From the NCBI RefSeq assembly GCF_026341775.1, contig NZ_JAPEOB010000002.1, forward strand, positions 2,108,001 to 2,172,000: a DNA stretch of 64,000 nucleotides, read 5' to 3'. Shown here one piece after another: positions 52,399 through 61,349 of the stretch. A program made the translations under genes and the position numbers. The notes below the pieces were generated by a model that was not told where the DNA came from, searched no databases, and saw only the letters and a list, made by a program, of their open reading frames with translations. Each line of letters starts with the position of its first letter. Position 1 is the stretch's first letter. The DNA is from Streptomyces sp. NBC_00654. GTDB lineage: Bacteria; Actinomycetota; Actinomycetes; Streptomycetales; Streptomycetaceae.

Positions 52399-52920
52399 TC
52401 AGGCGGTCGTCAGCGAACGCCCCATCAGAACGTCGTCGACATAGCGTCCGTGCAGGAAGAACTCCCCCCTCAGCACGCCCTCCACGGCGAAGCCCTCCGA
52501 CGCGTACAGGGCACGGGCCGGGGCGTTGTGGCCGAGCACCCGCAGGGTGACGCGGTTCGCGCCCTGGCGCCGCGCCTCGGCGCAGGCGGCCCGCAGCAGG
52601 GCCCGCGCGACGCCGTTACCGCGCGCCCAGCCGGCGACGGCCAGGCCCTGTATCTGCCGCACATGCGCGTTGCAGGCCAGCGGGGTGGGCGGCACGAGCC
52701 GGATGTACCCGGCGATGCGGAGCCCTTCGGAAGCGCTGTGCGCCTCCGCCACGAGGAAGTCCCCGGGCCGGTGCCGCTCGTCGTAGAAGGGCTCGTACGG
52801 CGGCTGCGGCTTCGGCTGCACGGCGTGCAGCGTCGACCAGGTGGCCCGGTCGAGCTCACCCAGCGCGTCGCCGTCGGCGAGCACCGCGTGACGGACGGGG
52901 CGGAGCGGGAGCGAGTCCAT
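52399..52920 (-). CDS. GNAT-family N-acetyltransferase
   Basis: 173 residues from ATG 52920 (MDSLPLRPVRHAVLADG). GNAT fold: IAGYIRLVP, the acetyl-CoA pyrophosphate loop VAGWARGNGVARALLRAA, and VLGHNAPARALYASEGFAVEGVL in motif B. The very end has FLHGRYVDDVLMGRSL. The acceptor is unknown. The longer upstream open frame is not GNAT-like. It diverges from the epimerase gene with a 20-bp tandem repeat between them. Confidence 0.88.
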   Translation of the reverse strand: MDSLPLRPVRHAVLADGDALGELDRATWSTLHAVQPKPQPPYEPFYDERHRPGDFLVAEAHSASEGLRIAGYIRLVPPTPLACNAHVRQIQGLAVAGWARGNGVARALLRAACAEARRQGANRVTLRVLGHNAPARALYASEGFAVEGVLRGEFFLHGRYVDDVLMGRSLTTA

Positions 52921-52950
52921 GGCCTCACTGTGCCACGCCGCGATCCGGGC

Positions 52951-53000
52951 GATCCACGGAGTTTCCGCGTGATCCACCGGGGTTCCGTGTGATCCATGGG
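52951..53000. repeat. 20-bp tandem repeat, 2.5 copies, between GNAT and epimerase genes
   Basis: Units at 52951-52970 and 52971-52990 share GATCCAC-GG-GTTCCG-GT (about 16 of 20 bases), with a partial third unit at 52991-53000. It lies in the divergent promoter region and could contain repeated protein-binding sites. Confidence 0.6.
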
Positions 53001-53001
53001 G

Positions 53002-53007
53002 CAGGAT
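53002..53007 (+). promoter_or_regulatory. -10 box for leaderless epimerase transcript
   Basis: CAGGAT, then GGGCCC, then ATG 53014; the same arrangement as the WYL regulator promoter. Confidence 0.5.
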
Positions 53008-53013
53008 GGGCCC

Positions 53014-53913
53014 ATGCTGCGCACCCGTATCGCCGTGAGCGGATCGTCCGGACTCATCGGAGCGGCGCTGGTGCGCTCGCTGCGGGCCGACGGACACGAG
53101 GTCACCCGCCTGGTCCGGCGTCCGGCGCGGGCGGGCGACGAGGTGGAGTGGGATCCCGGACGGGGTTATGTGGACGTGGCCGGCCTGGTCGGCTGCGACG
53201 CCGTCGTCCATCTCGCCGGGGCCGGGGTCGGCGACCGCCGCTGGACCGAGGCGTACAAGCGGGAGATCCGCGACAGCAGGGTGCTGGGCACCGCCGCGAT
53301 CGCCGAGGCCGTCGCCTCGCTCGACACTCCCCCGAGGATCCTGCTGTCCGGGTCCGCGATCGGCTTCTACGGCGACACCGGGGACCGCGCGGTGGACGAG
53401 AGCGCTCCGCCCGGCGAGGGCTTCCTGCCCTCCGTGTGCGAGGAGTGGGAAGCGGCCACCGCCGCCGCGGAGGAGGCCGGTGTACGGACGGTGCACGCGC
53501 GCACCGGACTGGTGGTCGCCCGCCGGGGCGGGGCCTGGGGCCGGCTCTTCCCGCTCTTCAAGGCCGGACTCGGCGGACGGATGGGCAACGGCCGCCAGTA
53601 CTGGAGCTTCATCGCGCTGCACGACCACATCGCGGCCCTGCGCCACGTCCTCGAAACGGAGACGCTGTCCGGACCGGTGAACCTGACCGGACCCGATCCC
53701 GTCACCAACGCCGAGGTGACCGCCGCGATGGGCCGCGTGCTGCACCGCCCGACGCTCTTCACCGCCCCCGCGCCCGCGCTGCGCGTCGCCCTCGGGGACT
53801 TCGCCGGGGACGTCCTGGGCAGCCAGCGGGTACTGCCGGCGCGGCTCCTCGACTCCGGATTCACCTTCGCCTTCCCGGGAATCGACGCGGCCGTCCGCGC
53901 GGCCCTGCGCTGA
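53014..53913 (+). CDS. TIGR01777-family NAD(P)-dependent epimerase
   Basis: 299 residues from ATG 53014 (MLRTRIAVSGSSGLIGAAL). Extended SDR fold: GSSGLIGAAL nucleotide motif, DAVVHLAGAGVGDRRW, the LLSGSAIGFYGDTGDRAVDE segment typical of TIGR01777 proteins (Tyr in IGFYG), and GPVNLTGPDPVTNAE, followed by a C-terminal DUF1731-like part, LARLLDSGF-type. Its substrate is unknown. It is directly upstream of a flavin oxidase gene in the same direction. Confidence 0.92.
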   Translation: MLRTRIAVSGSSGLIGAALVRSLRADGHEVTRLVRRPARAGDEVEWDPGRGYVDVAGLVGCDAVVHLAGAGVGDRRWTEAYKREIRDSRVLGTAAIAEAVASLDTPPRILLSGSAIGFYGDTGDRAVDESAPPGEGFLPSVCEEWEAATAAAEEAGVRTVHARTGLVVARRGGAWGRLFPLFKAGLGGRMGNGRQYWSFIALHDHIAALRHVLETETLSGPVNLTGPDPVTNAEVTAAMGRVLHRPTLFTAPAPALRVALGDFAGDVLGSQRVLPARLLDSGFTFAFPGIDAAVRAALR

Positions 53914-53922
53914 TCCGGCACC

Positions 53923-53949
53923 CGGTGGCGGGGCCGCCGCCCCGCACCG
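53923..53949 (+). terminator. hairpin after the epimerase gene
   Basis: 10-bp stem with one bulged base (53923-53933 / 53940-53949), 9 bp after the stop. Probable terminator, weaker than others here. Confidence 0.5.
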
Positions 53950-54093
53950 TGTGCGACCCCATGCACCGGCCCCCAGGTGCGCGCGACTGTATCTGTATCG
54001 GCCATCCTCCTAGCCTCGACCCGAACTCCGGCATTCCGGGGGCCTGTTGGGGGCAAGAGCCCCCCACCAGTCGCGCCGACTCGGGAGGGGCAT

Positions 54094-55449
54094 GTGCTCA
54101 GCACGGCACACCACGCGGACGTGGTCATCATCGGGGCCGGAACAGCCGGTCTGTCAGCGGCCCATCAGCTGACCAGCGCGGGGGTCAGCGTCACAGTTCT
54201 GGAGGCCGCCCCCCATGTCGGCGGCCGCCTGGTCACCCACGAAGTGGACGGCTTCCTGCTCGATCGCCTGGGCCCCCTGCTCAGCACCTCGCACCCCGAA
54301 CTGCGCCTCACCCCCGGGCTCGACGGTCTGGTCCTGCGGGAGTTCGCCCCCGGGGTCCTCGTCCACAGCGAGGGCCGCCGCCACCGGACCGGCGACATAC
54401 GAAGCGCGAGGGGCGCACTGAAAGCGGTGCGCACCCGGTCGAGCGCCCCCCGCACCCGGCAGGGCACGGGCCGGGGCGATGGCCGGGGCATCCCCCGGAG
54501 CGGCGCCATGGCGGAGGCCATCGACCGGGCCCGGCTCGGGGCCGCCCTGTCCCGGCTGGCCGCCGTTCCGGCCGACCGGATCCTGAACCGCCCGGAACGG
54601 ACGGCGCTGGCCGCCCTGCCGACCCACGGCCTCCCCGCCCGGACGGTCAACGGCTTTCTGCGCCCGCTGCTCTCCGCGCTGCTCAGCGACCCGGAGCTCA
54701 CCACATCGAGCCGGCGCGCCGATCTCGCCCTGCGCGGCTACGCGCGCGGCGGGCTCTGTGTGCCGGAGGGCGGCTCGGCCGCCCTGCCCGCACTGCTGGC
54801 GGCCACGCTGCCGCCGGGCACCGTACGGACGGGAGTCCATGTCACGGCCGCCGACATCACCTCGGTGCGCACCAAGGAGCACGGTGAACTGAACTGCCGC
54901 TCCCTGCTGCTGGCCACCGGGGCGGGAGCGGCCGCCGAGCTGCTGCCGGGGCTGCGGATTCCGGCCTTCCATCCGGTGACGGTCCTTCACCACACGGCGC
55001 CCGCCCCGCCGCCGACGGGCAGTTCGCTGCTGCTGGACGCCGACCGCTCGGGCCCGGTCGCGTACAGCGCCGTGATGAGCGAGGTCGACCCCTCGCGCGC
55101 GCCCCGGGGCCGCACGCTCATCACCTCGACGGTGCTCGGCACCCCGCCGCCGGACCTCGACCGCTCGGTCCGCGGACATCTCGCGGCGCTGTACGGCACC
55201 CCGACGGACGACTGGGAGCTGCTGGCGGCCCATCACGACCCGGAGGCGGTCCCGGCGATGGAGCCGCCGCACGATCCGCGCCGCCCGGTCCGGCTGCTCG
55301 CCGGGCTGTACGTGTGCGGTGACCACCGCGACACGAGCACGGTCCAGGGCGCGCTGTACTCGGGGCGCCGCGCGGCCGCGGCGATCCTGGCCGACCTGGG
55401 CGTACGGAAGGAGTACGGGGACGGCTCCACGCTCACCGAAGCGGCGTAG
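54094..55449 (+). CDS. FAD-dependent amine oxidase/protoporphyrinogen-oxidase-like protein
   Basis: 451 residues from GTG 54094 with GGGAGG upstream; the 39-codon upstream extension is not coding. The N-terminal dinucleotide motif is HADVVIIGAGTAGLSAAHQL, followed by the GGR motif HVGGRLVT of the flavin amine-oxidase family. The C-terminal FAD contact is RLLAGLYVCGDHRDTSTVQGALYSGRRAA. An Arg/Gly-rich insertion (TRSSAPRTRQGTGRGDGRG) near residue 120 is unusual. The substrate is unknown; such proteins include PPOX-like, carotenoid and polyamine oxidases. Confidence 0.87.
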   Translation: MLSTAHHADVVIIGAGTAGLSAAHQLTSAGVSVTVLEAAPHVGGRLVTHEVDGFLLDRLGPLLSTSHPELRLTPGLDGLVLREFAPGVLVHSEGRRHRTGDIRSARGALKAVRTRSSAPRTRQGTGRGDGRGIPRSGAMAEAIDRARLGAALSRLAAVPADRILNRPERTALAALPTHGLPARTVNGFLRPLLSALLSDPELTTSSRRADLALRGYARGGLCVPEGGSAALPALLAATLPPGTVRTGVHVTAADITSVRTKEHGELNCRSLLLATGAGAAAELLPGLRIPAFHPVTVLHHTAPAPPPTGSSLLLDADRSGPVAYSAVMSEVDPSRAPRGRTLITSTVLGTPPPDLDRSVRGHLAALYGTPTDDWELLAAHHDPEAVPAMEPPHDPRRPVRLLAGLYVCGDHRDTSTVQGALYSGRRAAAAILADLGVRKEYGDGSTLTEAA

Positions 55450-55469
55450 GCGCGGGGCGCCACGCCACA

Positions 55470-55492
55470 GGGCCGGGGCGCCGCGCCGGCCC
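55470..55492. terminator. short hairpin between convergent oxidase and regulator genes
   Basis: 7-bp stem (GGGCCGG / CCGGCCC), 20 bp after the oxidase stop and next to the convergent regulator stop at 55496. Confidence 0.45.
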
Positions 55493-55495
55493 CGG

Positions 55496-57160
55496 TCAGC
55501 CGAGGGCGGCGACCCGGTCGCGGTATCCGCGTACGGCGGCCGCGTCCCGGTACGGCTCCAGCCGGCGCTCGAACTCCCGCACATACTCCGTGGCGCGGGC
55601 CGAGCGCATCTCGGACGCCTGCTGCGCCGCCTCGGCGGCCAGCAGGCAGGCCTGGTCCAGTTCGCCGAGGCCGAGCCGCGCGGTGGCGAGCACCACCCGG
55701 CAGAACAGTCTGCTGCGGGCGTAGGCCGGGGCGCGCAGCTGGAGCGAGCGCTCCGCGTGCTGCGCGGCGGCCCGGTACTGCTGGAGGTCCCGGTGGCAGT
55801 GGCCGAACTCGTCCGCCAGCTGGGCCTCGTCGAAGTACCGGGCCCAGTGCGGCATCTCGTCGCCGGGGCGCGCGGACTCCAGGGCGCGCTCCGCGCGGGC
55901 CAGCGAGGCGACGCACGCCCGTGCCTCACCGAGCACCCCGTGCCCGCGCGCCTCCACCGAGTGCAGCAGCGCCTGGGCGACGGGGGGCGCGGCGGAGCCG
56001 ATGCCCTGCTGGGCGACGCGCGCCAGCTGGACTCCCTCCCTGCCGTGGCCGAGGTAGACCGCCTGACGGCTCATGGTGATCAGGACGTAGGCGCCGTAGC
56101 CCCGGTCTCCGGCGGCCTGGGCGAGCCGCAGGGCCTGGACGAAGTAGCGCTGGGCCAGACCGTGCGCGGCGATGTCGTACGAGGTCCAGCCCGCCAGCCG
56201 GGTCAGGTCCGCGGCCGCCGAGAACAGCCGCCTCCCGGTGGCCTCGCCGTAGCTCCCCCGGAGCATCGGCTCGGCCTCGTGCTCCAGATACCGCACCAGG
56301 GCCTGCCGGGCGTGTCCGCCGCCGTAGGCGTTGTCGAGGGTGCGGAAGAGCTCACCGACCGAGCGGAGTGCGGCGACGTCCCCGCTGCCCACCCGCTGCC
56401 CCGGCCCGCGGTCGGTGGAGCGCTGCCTCGGCACGACGGGCGGTGCCGGCGGCACGGGTGGGCGCACGGGTCCGGGGCCGGTCGTACCGGCGCCCCCGCG
56501 GCCTCGCTGTCCCCCCAGCGCCGAGGAGCGGTGCGGGCCGGAGCCCGGCCCGCCCGTGCCCATCGGTCCGGGGGCCCCGCCGGGTCCGGCCGCCCCTGTC
56601 GCGCCGGGCGCCCCGGCTCCTCCGAGCCCTCCGGCCCCCGCGGTTCTGCGGGGCGCGCCCGGCGGGGCGGTGGACTGCGCCGCCGCGGCCCGGGGTGCCG
56701 TGTCGCCGTTGCCCGCCCACTCGTCGGCCCGTCCGATCAGCCAGTCCCGGCTGGGGACGACCAGTCCGGCCGGGGTGAAAGCGATCTTGCGCAGCTCCGC
56801 GTGGCTGCCGGAGTCCTTGCGCCACAGGCCGCTGACGATGTCGACCGCCTCGGCCGGGGTGGCCGCGAACTCCAGCCCCGCGTAGACGGGCGCGCAGGCG
56901 TCGAGGCCCAGGTCCTGCGCGGAGAGCCGGCGTCCCAGTCGCCGGGTGAAGACCTCGGCGATCAGCGCGGGCGTGGTTCCCCGGGGCTGCTGTCCCCGCA
57001 GCCAACGGGTCACCGAGGTCTTGTCGTACCGCAGATCGAGGCCGTGTTCGAGTCCGAGTTGATCGACCCGGCGGGCCAGGCCGGCATGGGAGAAACCGGC
57101 TTCCGCGATGAGTGAGGCGAGTCGGCGGTTGGGGGTGCGCTGCGGGGGTCGTTCCGACAT
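55496..57160 (-). CDS. HTH/TPR regulator with Gly-Pro linker (NsdA-like)
   Basis: 554 residues. The N-terminal ~60 residues look like an XRE-type HTH (RRLASLIAEAGFSHAGLARRVDQL ... YDKTSVTRWLRGQQPRG). Residues ~160-250 are a Gly/Ala/Pro low-complexity linker (GGLGGAGAPGATGAAGPGG). The C-terminal 300 residues are helical tetratricopeptide-like repeats with paired Ala and Tyr residues. This domain order is that of Streptomyces development/antibiotic regulators such as NsdA. A regulatory role is inferred; this gene itself is not known to me. It diverges from lipB. Confidence 0.82.
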   Translation of the reverse strand: MSERPPQRTPNRRLASLIAEAGFSHAGLARRVDQLGLEHGLDLRYDKTSVTRWLRGQQPRGTTPALIAEVFTRRLGRRLSAQDLGLDACAPVYAGLEFAATPAEAVDIVSGLWRKDSGSHAELRKIAFTPAGLVVPSRDWLIGRADEWAGNGDTAPRAAAAQSTAPPGAPRRTAGAGGLGGAGAPGATGAAGPGGAPGPMGTGGPGSGPHRSSALGGQRGRGGAGTTGPGPVRPPVPPAPPVVPRQRSTDRGPGQRVGSGDVAALRSVGELFRTLDNAYGGGHARQALVRYLEHEAEPMLRGSYGEATGRRLFSAAADLTRLAGWTSYDIAAHGLAQRYFVQALRLAQAAGDRGYGAYVLITMSRQAVYLGHGREGVQLARVAQQGIGSAAPPVAQALLHSVEARGHGVLGEARACVASLARAERALESARPGDEMPHWARYFDEAQLADEFGHCHRDLQQYRAAAQHAERSLQLRAPAYARSRLFCRVVLATARLGLGELDQACLLAAEAAQQASEMRSARATEYVREFERRLEPYRDAAAVRGYRDRVAALG

Positions 57161-57428
57161 CAGCTGTACGGTCTCCTGCCTTCGGGGCCGGGCGGGCAGC
57201 CCTAATGGAACGGCGCGAATTTAGCGGCCTCCTGGGCGGTCACAGCCACCTTTGCTCCACTTTCATCCGATCGTGTGAGGATTGCGGGCAGTGCTGACGG
57301 GAATGACCTGCCGGGTCACCCGTTCGGGAGCGGTCGTACAGTGGCCCGGGGCGCGATCAGTGCAGGGCGACGTGGCTCCGGGGACATCCCTCCGGGCTCC
57401 CGGCACCACGAGTAGGAAGGGCATCCCC

Positions 57429-58238
57429 GTGAGTGAGCTGCGGTTCGTCCGTCTGGGGTTCGGCGAGGAAGCGGTCGAGTACCAAGAGGCCTGGCAGAAG
57501 CAGCGCGAGGTGCACGCGGCCCGGTTCGAGGACACCGTCCCGGACACCTGCCTGCTCCTGGAGCACCCGCCGGTCTACACGGCGGGACGCCGCACGGCGG
57601 ACAGCGAGCGCCCGCTGGACGGCACTCCGGTCATCGACGTGGACCGCGGCGGCAAGATCACCTGGCACGGCCCGGGGCAGCTCGTGGGCTACCCCATCCA
57701 GAAGCTGCCGCGCCCGGTCGACGTCGTCGCGCATGTCCGCCGGCTGGAGGACGCGCTGATCCGTACGGCGGCCGAGTTCGGCCTGGAGACCTCCCGGGTC
57801 GAGGGCCGCAGCGGTGTCTGGGTGCTGGGCGACCCGGTCGAGGAGCGCCGCTCGTCCGGCGGGCTCTCGCTCGACTTCGACCCGAGGCTCCAGGACGACG
57901 AGTTCGACCCCCGGCTGAACGGCCCCGAGTACGCCCCGTCCAACGCGGGCCAGCGCCGTGAGGACCGCAAGCTCGCCGCGATCGGGATCCGGGTCGCCAA
58001 GGGCGTGACCATGCACGGTTTCGCCCTGAATGTGAACCCGGACAACACCTGGTTCGACCGGATCGTGCCCTGTGGCATCCGGGACGCCGGGGTCACCTCG
58101 CTCAGCAGCGAGCTGGGCCGCGAGATCACCATCGCGGACGTCCTCCCGGTCGCCGAGAAGCACCTGCGGGACGTCCTGGAGAACGCGGATCTCGCGCCCA
58201 GGGTGATCGAGCCCCCGCGGGCCGCGGCTTCCGCTTAG
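57429..58238 (+). CDS. lipB: lipoyl(octanoyl) transferase
   Basis: 269 residues from GTG 57429 ([16 protein letters not shown]) with AGGAAGG upstream. It moves octanoyl from acyl carrier protein to lipoyl domains, for example those of the E2 in this window. Motifs: [32 protein letters not shown], the catalytic K181 ([10 protein letters not shown]) and the thioester C215 ([14 protein letters not shown]). An insert of about 40 acidic/Asp-Pro-rich residues (~137-178) is absent from the usual enzyme of about 215-230 residues. Confidence 0.95.
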   Translation: MSELRFVRLGFGEEAVEYQEAWQKQREVHAARFEDTVPDTCLLLEHPPVYTAGRRTADSERPLDGTPVIDVDRGGKITWHGPGQLVGYPIQKLPRPVDVVAHVRRLEDALIRTAAEFGLETSRVEGRSGVWVLGDPVEERRSSGGLSLDFDPRLQDDEFDPRLNGPEYAPSNAGQRREDRKLAAIGIRVAKGVTMHGFALNVNPDNTWFDRIVPCGIRDAGVTSLSSELGREITIADVLPVAEKHLRDVLENADLAPRVIEPPRAAASA

Positions 58239-58361
58239 GGCCGTTCGGGGAATAGGCCCCGATGGCCACAGGTTGGCCAGGCGTAAGACCGTTTGAACTA
58301 CGGGCGTACCCTGGTGTTCGCCGAAGAATCGAATGCAGTGAGAGCAAAGGGGAGTGCCGGA

Positions 58362-59339
58362 GTGTCCGCTGTCGCACCCGACGGGCGCAAGATGCTGCGC
58401 CTGGAGGTCCGGAACAGCCAGACCCCCATCGAGCGCAAGCCCGAGTGGATCAAGACCCGGGCGAAGATGGGCCCCGAGTACAACCAGTTGCAGAAGCTCG
58501 TCAAGAGCGAGGGGCTGCACACGGTCTGCCAGGAGGCGGGCTGTCCCAACATCTTCGAATGCTGGGAGGACCGCGAAGCCACCTTCCTCATCGGTGGCGA
58601 CCAGTGCACCCGGCGCTGTGACTTCTGCCAGATCGATACGGGCAAGCCGCAGGCGCTGGACCTGGACGAGCCCCGCCGTGTCGGCGAGTCGGTCGTCACG
58701 ATGGACCTGAACTACGCCACCATCACCGGCGTCGCCCGCGACGACCTGGAGGACGGCGGCGCCTGGCTGTACGCCGAGACCGTGCGCCAGATCCACGCGC
58801 TGACGGCGGAGCGGGAGGCCGGTGCGACCAAGGTCGAACTGCTGATCCCCGACTTCAACGCGGAGCCCGAGCAGCTCGCCGAGGTCTTCTCCTCGCGCCC
58901 CGAGGTGCTCGCGCACAACGTGGAGACGGTGCCGCGGATCTTCAAGCGGATCCGCCCCGGCTTCCGCTACGAGCGTTCCCTGGAAGTCATCACGCGGGCC
59001 CGCGAGGCCGGCCTGGTGACCAAGTCCAACCTGATCCTCGGCATGGGCGAGACCCGCGAGGAGGTCAGCGAGGCGCTCCAGGACCTGTACGACGCGGGCT
59101 GCGAGCTGATCACGATCACGCAGTACCTGCGGCCGTCCGTGCGGCACCACCCGGTCGAGCGCTGGGTGAAGCCGCACGAGTTCGTGGAGCTGAAGGACGA
59201 GGCCGACGCGATCGGCTACTCCGGTGTGATGTCGGGGCCGCTGGTGCGTTCCTCGTACCGTGCCGGGCGCCTCTTCCAGCAGGCGATGGAGGCCCGCGGC
59301 GCCGCCGCGGTCCCCGCGGCCGCCGCCCCCAGTGTGTGA
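58362..59339 (+). CDS. lipA: lipoyl synthase
   Basis: 325 residues from GTG 58362 ([18 protein letters not shown]), with GGGGAG 7 nt upstream. Radical SAM enzyme inserting two sulfurs into octanoyl-protein. The auxiliary cluster ligands are C56, C61 and C67 ([12 protein letters not shown]); the radical-SAM cluster is C82, C86 and C89 (CTRRCDFC); the C-terminal RSSYRAG contains the conserved Ser. It sits 123 bp downstream of lipB. The Ala/Pro C-terminal tail is short and variable. Confidence 0.96.
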   Translation: MSAVAPDGRKMLRLEVRNSQTPIERKPEWIKTRAKMGPEYNQLQKLVKSEGLHTVCQEAGCPNIFECWEDREATFLIGGDQCTRRCDFCQIDTGKPQALDLDEPRRVGESVVTMDLNYATITGVARDDLEDGGAWLYAETVRQIHALTAEREAGATKVELLIPDFNAEPEQLAEVFSSRPEVLAHNVETVPRIFKRIRPGFRYERSLEVITRAREAGLVTKSNLILGMGETREEVSEALQDLYDAGCELITITQYLRPSVRHHPVERWVKPHEFVELKDEADAIGYSGVMSGPLVRSSYRAGRLFQQAMEARGAAAVPAAAAPSV

Positions 59340-59468
59340 ATCTGCGCACAAGTGACTACCGGTCGGTAATGACCCGTTCGGCGCGGCCCGTACGCTCCCC
59401 CGCAGGTGGGGGGACGCGTATGGGCCGCTTCGACGTGCGCGCCGCCGGAATCAAGGTTTCATTGGTGT

Positions 59469-59497
59469 TTGACCGACCGGTCACGCACTGGTAACAC
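59469..59497 (+). promoter_or_regulatory. housekeeping promoter (-35 TTGACC, 17 nt, -10 TAACAC)
   Basis: TTGACC at 59469-59474 and TAACAC at 59492-59497 with the ideal 17-nt spacing, upstream of the 67-residue gene. The -35 overlaps the right half of a 10-bp inverted repeat whose other copy is at 59360-59369. Confidence 0.7.
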
Positions 59498-59619
59498 CGA
59501 GCAGTGACCCTAGGTACACCCGCGGCACCGGCTCCCGCAGCCGCTGTCGATGCCGTCACCGCTCGCCGTACACCGCTCCGCCCCCATTCCGCGCATCCGC
59601 TCCGAGGGGAACCACCACG

Positions 59620-59823
59620 ATGCAGGCCGCGCCGGTCCGTACCATCCCGTCCGTCACCCATGCCCTGCGTGCCGTCGAGTCGCTGCTGCTGAGCAGCGGC
59701 CAGCGCACGGCCCGCCGCAACGCCTGGACGGCGGTCCTGGAGGACCGCCGCCGGGCCAAGGACCGCGTCGAGGCCCTGCACGTACTGGAGGCCGTGGCCG
59801 ACCGCCGTTCCCGGGCCACGTAA
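59620..59823 (+). CDS. small conserved hypothetical protein
   Basis: 67 residues from ATG 59620 with GAGGGGAA upstream. It is soluble, basic and largely helical (SVTHALRAVESLLLSSGQRTARRNAWTAV, then EDRRRAKDRVEALHVLEA). No domain was recognised. A good promoter precedes it. The stop TAA supplies the first bases of the -10 box of the next gene. Confidence 0.72.
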   Translation: MQAAPVRTIPSVTHALRAVESLLLSSGQRTARRNAWTAVLEDRRRAKDRVEALHVLEAVADRRSRAT

Positions 59824-59826
59824 ACT
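59821..59826 (+). promoter_or_regulatory. -10 box for leaderless DUF4191 transcript, overlapping a stop codon
   Basis: TAAACT begins with the stop codon of the preceding 67-residue gene and ends 7 nt before the ATG at 59834. Confidence 0.6.
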
Positions 59827-59833
59827 TCTGTAC

Positions 59834-60541
59834 ATGGCGAGGAAGGCAAACACTGAAGGCGCGGACAGCGCCGAGAACGCGGGGCGGCTCAAGCAGATCG
59901 CCCTGACCTACAAGATGACCAGGCGGACCGACTCCAAGATCGGTCTTGTCGTCGCTGGTGTGGGAATCGTCACCTTCGGTGTCCTTCTCGCCATCGGCTT
60001 CGTGGTCGGGCATCCGGTCTATCTGGGCATCCTGGGCTTCGTCCTGGCCCTCCTCGCGATGGCGATCGTCTTCGGGCGGCGTGCCGAGCGGGCGGCCTTC
60101 GGGCAGATGGAGGGACAGCCCGGCGCGGCGGCGGCGGTACTGGACCGGGTCGGCCGCGGCTGGACCACGACGCCCGCGGTCGCGATGAACCGCAGCCAGG
60201 ACGTCGTCCACCGGGCCGTCGGCAAGGCCGGCATCGTGCTGGTGGCCGAGGGCAACCCGAACCGGGTGAAGAGCCTCCTGGCGGCCGAGAAGAAGAAGAT
60301 GGCCCGCATCGTGATCGACGTACCGGTGCACGACATCATCGTCGGTGACGGCGAGGGCCAGGTGCCGCTGAAGAAGGTGCGCACCAAGATGCTGAAGCTC
60401 CCGCGCGTCCTGACCGGCCCGCAGGTGACCGCGGCCAACGACCGGCTGCGGGCGATGGGCGACCTGATGAGCAACATGCCGCTGCCGAAGGGCCCGATGC
60501 CCAAGGGCATGCGGATGCCGCGCGGCGGAAAGATGCGCTGA
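59834..60541 (+). CDS. DUF4191 membrane protein
   Basis: 235 residues. A basic N-terminus (MARKANTEGADSAENAG) leads to two transmembrane helices (~38-58 and ~63-81) followed by a soluble C-terminal domain. This is rich in KK/KR motifs (LLAAEKKKMARIVIDVPV, VPLKKVRTKMLKL) and ends with a Met/Pro/Gly tail (PLPKGPMPKGMRMPRGGK). It is the counterpart of the mycobacterial membrane protein beside glnA1. Function is unknown; promoter is leaderless. Confidence 0.9.
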   Translation: MARKANTEGADSAENAGRLKQIALTYKMTRRTDSKIGLVVAGVGIVTFGVLLAIGFVVGHPVYLGILGFVLALLAMAIVFGRRAERAAFGQMEGQPGAAAAVLDRVGRGWTTTPAVAMNRSQDVVHRAVGKAGIVLVAEGNPNRVKSLLAAEKKKMARIVIDVPVHDIIVGDGEGQVPLKKVRTKMLKLPRVLTGPQVTAANDRLRAMGDLMSNMPLPKGPMPKGMRMPRGGKMR

Positions 60542-60559
60542 CCGCCCCACCCACGCGCG

Positions 60560-60612
60560 AAAGAGGCGGCCCCGGTACCGATCGGCCTGATCGGTACCGG
60601 GGCCGCCTCTTT
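60560..60612 (+). terminator. very strong bidirectional terminator (24-bp stem)
   Basis: Perfect 24-bp stem (60560-60583 / 60589-60612, 5-nt loop) followed by a T-rich run, between the DUF4191 and RDD genes, which are convergent. Confidence 0.93.
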
Positions 60613-60660
60613 CGTTCTTTTCCCTGCCCGGTGCCCTGTGCCCCCGTACGGGGATCCGGC

Positions 60661-61128
60661 TCAGATACGGACCTGAACGGCGCGGGCCAGCCGGTCGTGC
60701 AGACCACGCCCGTCGCGGTCCCAGACCAGGGCGGGAATGACGAGAAGGAGCAGCACGCTCCGCAGGATCACGCGGCCACCACCGGCCCGGCCTCCGTTCT
60801 CGGAGACGACGCGCAGCCCCAGGATGCGCTTGCCGGGCGTGGAGCCGATGGTTCCGACCGTGAGCACGCTCATCACGAGGAAGATCCCGAGTGCCCAGTT
60901 GCCCGCCGCCTGCTGGTCACCGCGAGCGAGCAGCCCGTATGCGATCACCATGCAGAGCGACCAGTCGATGAAGAGTGCTCCGAAGCGGCGGCCGAGCGGG
61001 GCCACGGACCCCGGTCCCTTCTCGGGCAGACCGAGCCTCTTGCCCCGGTAGCCGAAGTCGGCACCCATCTCCTCGGCGGCCGCGCGCGGCCCGGAGAGCC
61101 ACGATCCGATTGCTTGCCTGTTGTCCAC
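60661..61128 (-). CDS. RDD-family membrane protein
   Basis: 155 residues from GTG 61128 (MDNRQAIGSWLSGPRAAAEE). The start is fixed by a leaderless -10 just upstream; the upstream extension is not coding. The RDD domain has three hydrophobic helices (~49-66, 77-97, 122-138) with the Arg-Asp-Asp type signature LGRRFGALFIDW, and STPGKRILGLRVV and DRDGRGLHDRLA. RDD proteins are small transporters or membrane chaperones. It diverges from glnA. Confidence 0.88.
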   Translation of the reverse strand: MDNRQAIGSWLSGPRAAAEEMGADFGYRGKRLGLPEKGPGSVAPLGRRFGALFIDWSLCMVIAYGLLARGDQQAAGNWALGIFLVMSVLTVGTIGSTPGKRILGLRVVSENGGRAGGGRVILRSVLLLLVIPALVWDRDGRGLHDRLARAVQVRI

Positions 61129-61134
61129 CCGTCC

Positions 61135-61140
61135 ACGGTA
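61135..61140 (-). promoter_or_regulatory. -10 box for leaderless RDD transcript
   Basis: On the minus strand TACCGT lies 6 nt before the GTG at 61128. Confidence 0.5.
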
Positions 61141-61214
61141 CTGCGCGGGTGTCCGCGCCCGGCCGGGCGGGGCACCGGTACACGTCGCTGAGGCGCCGCT
61201 CACACCCGCCCCGG

Positions 61215-61252
61215 TTAACTTGGGCGAAACAAATGGGTCATGCTTGAGAAAT
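61215..61252 (+). promoter_or_regulatory. GlnR operator upstream of glnA
   Basis: Four half-sites with regular 6-nt spacing: TTAAC (61215-61219), GAAAC (61226-61230), GTCAT (61237-61241) and GAAAT (61248-61252), matching the GTnAC-n6-GAAAC tandem recognised by the nitrogen regulator GlnR. A likely -10, TATGGT, follows at 61263-61268. GlnR activates glnA in Streptomyces under nitrogen limitation. Confidence 0.9.
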
Positions 61253-61349
61253 CCCGCCTGCCTATGGTCGGGTCCAGCGTGTGCCACCGCACTGGCCGCA
61301 CAACGAGCTGCAACCCCGTCCCTCCCGGGCCGGGAGTAGGAGGAGTTGG

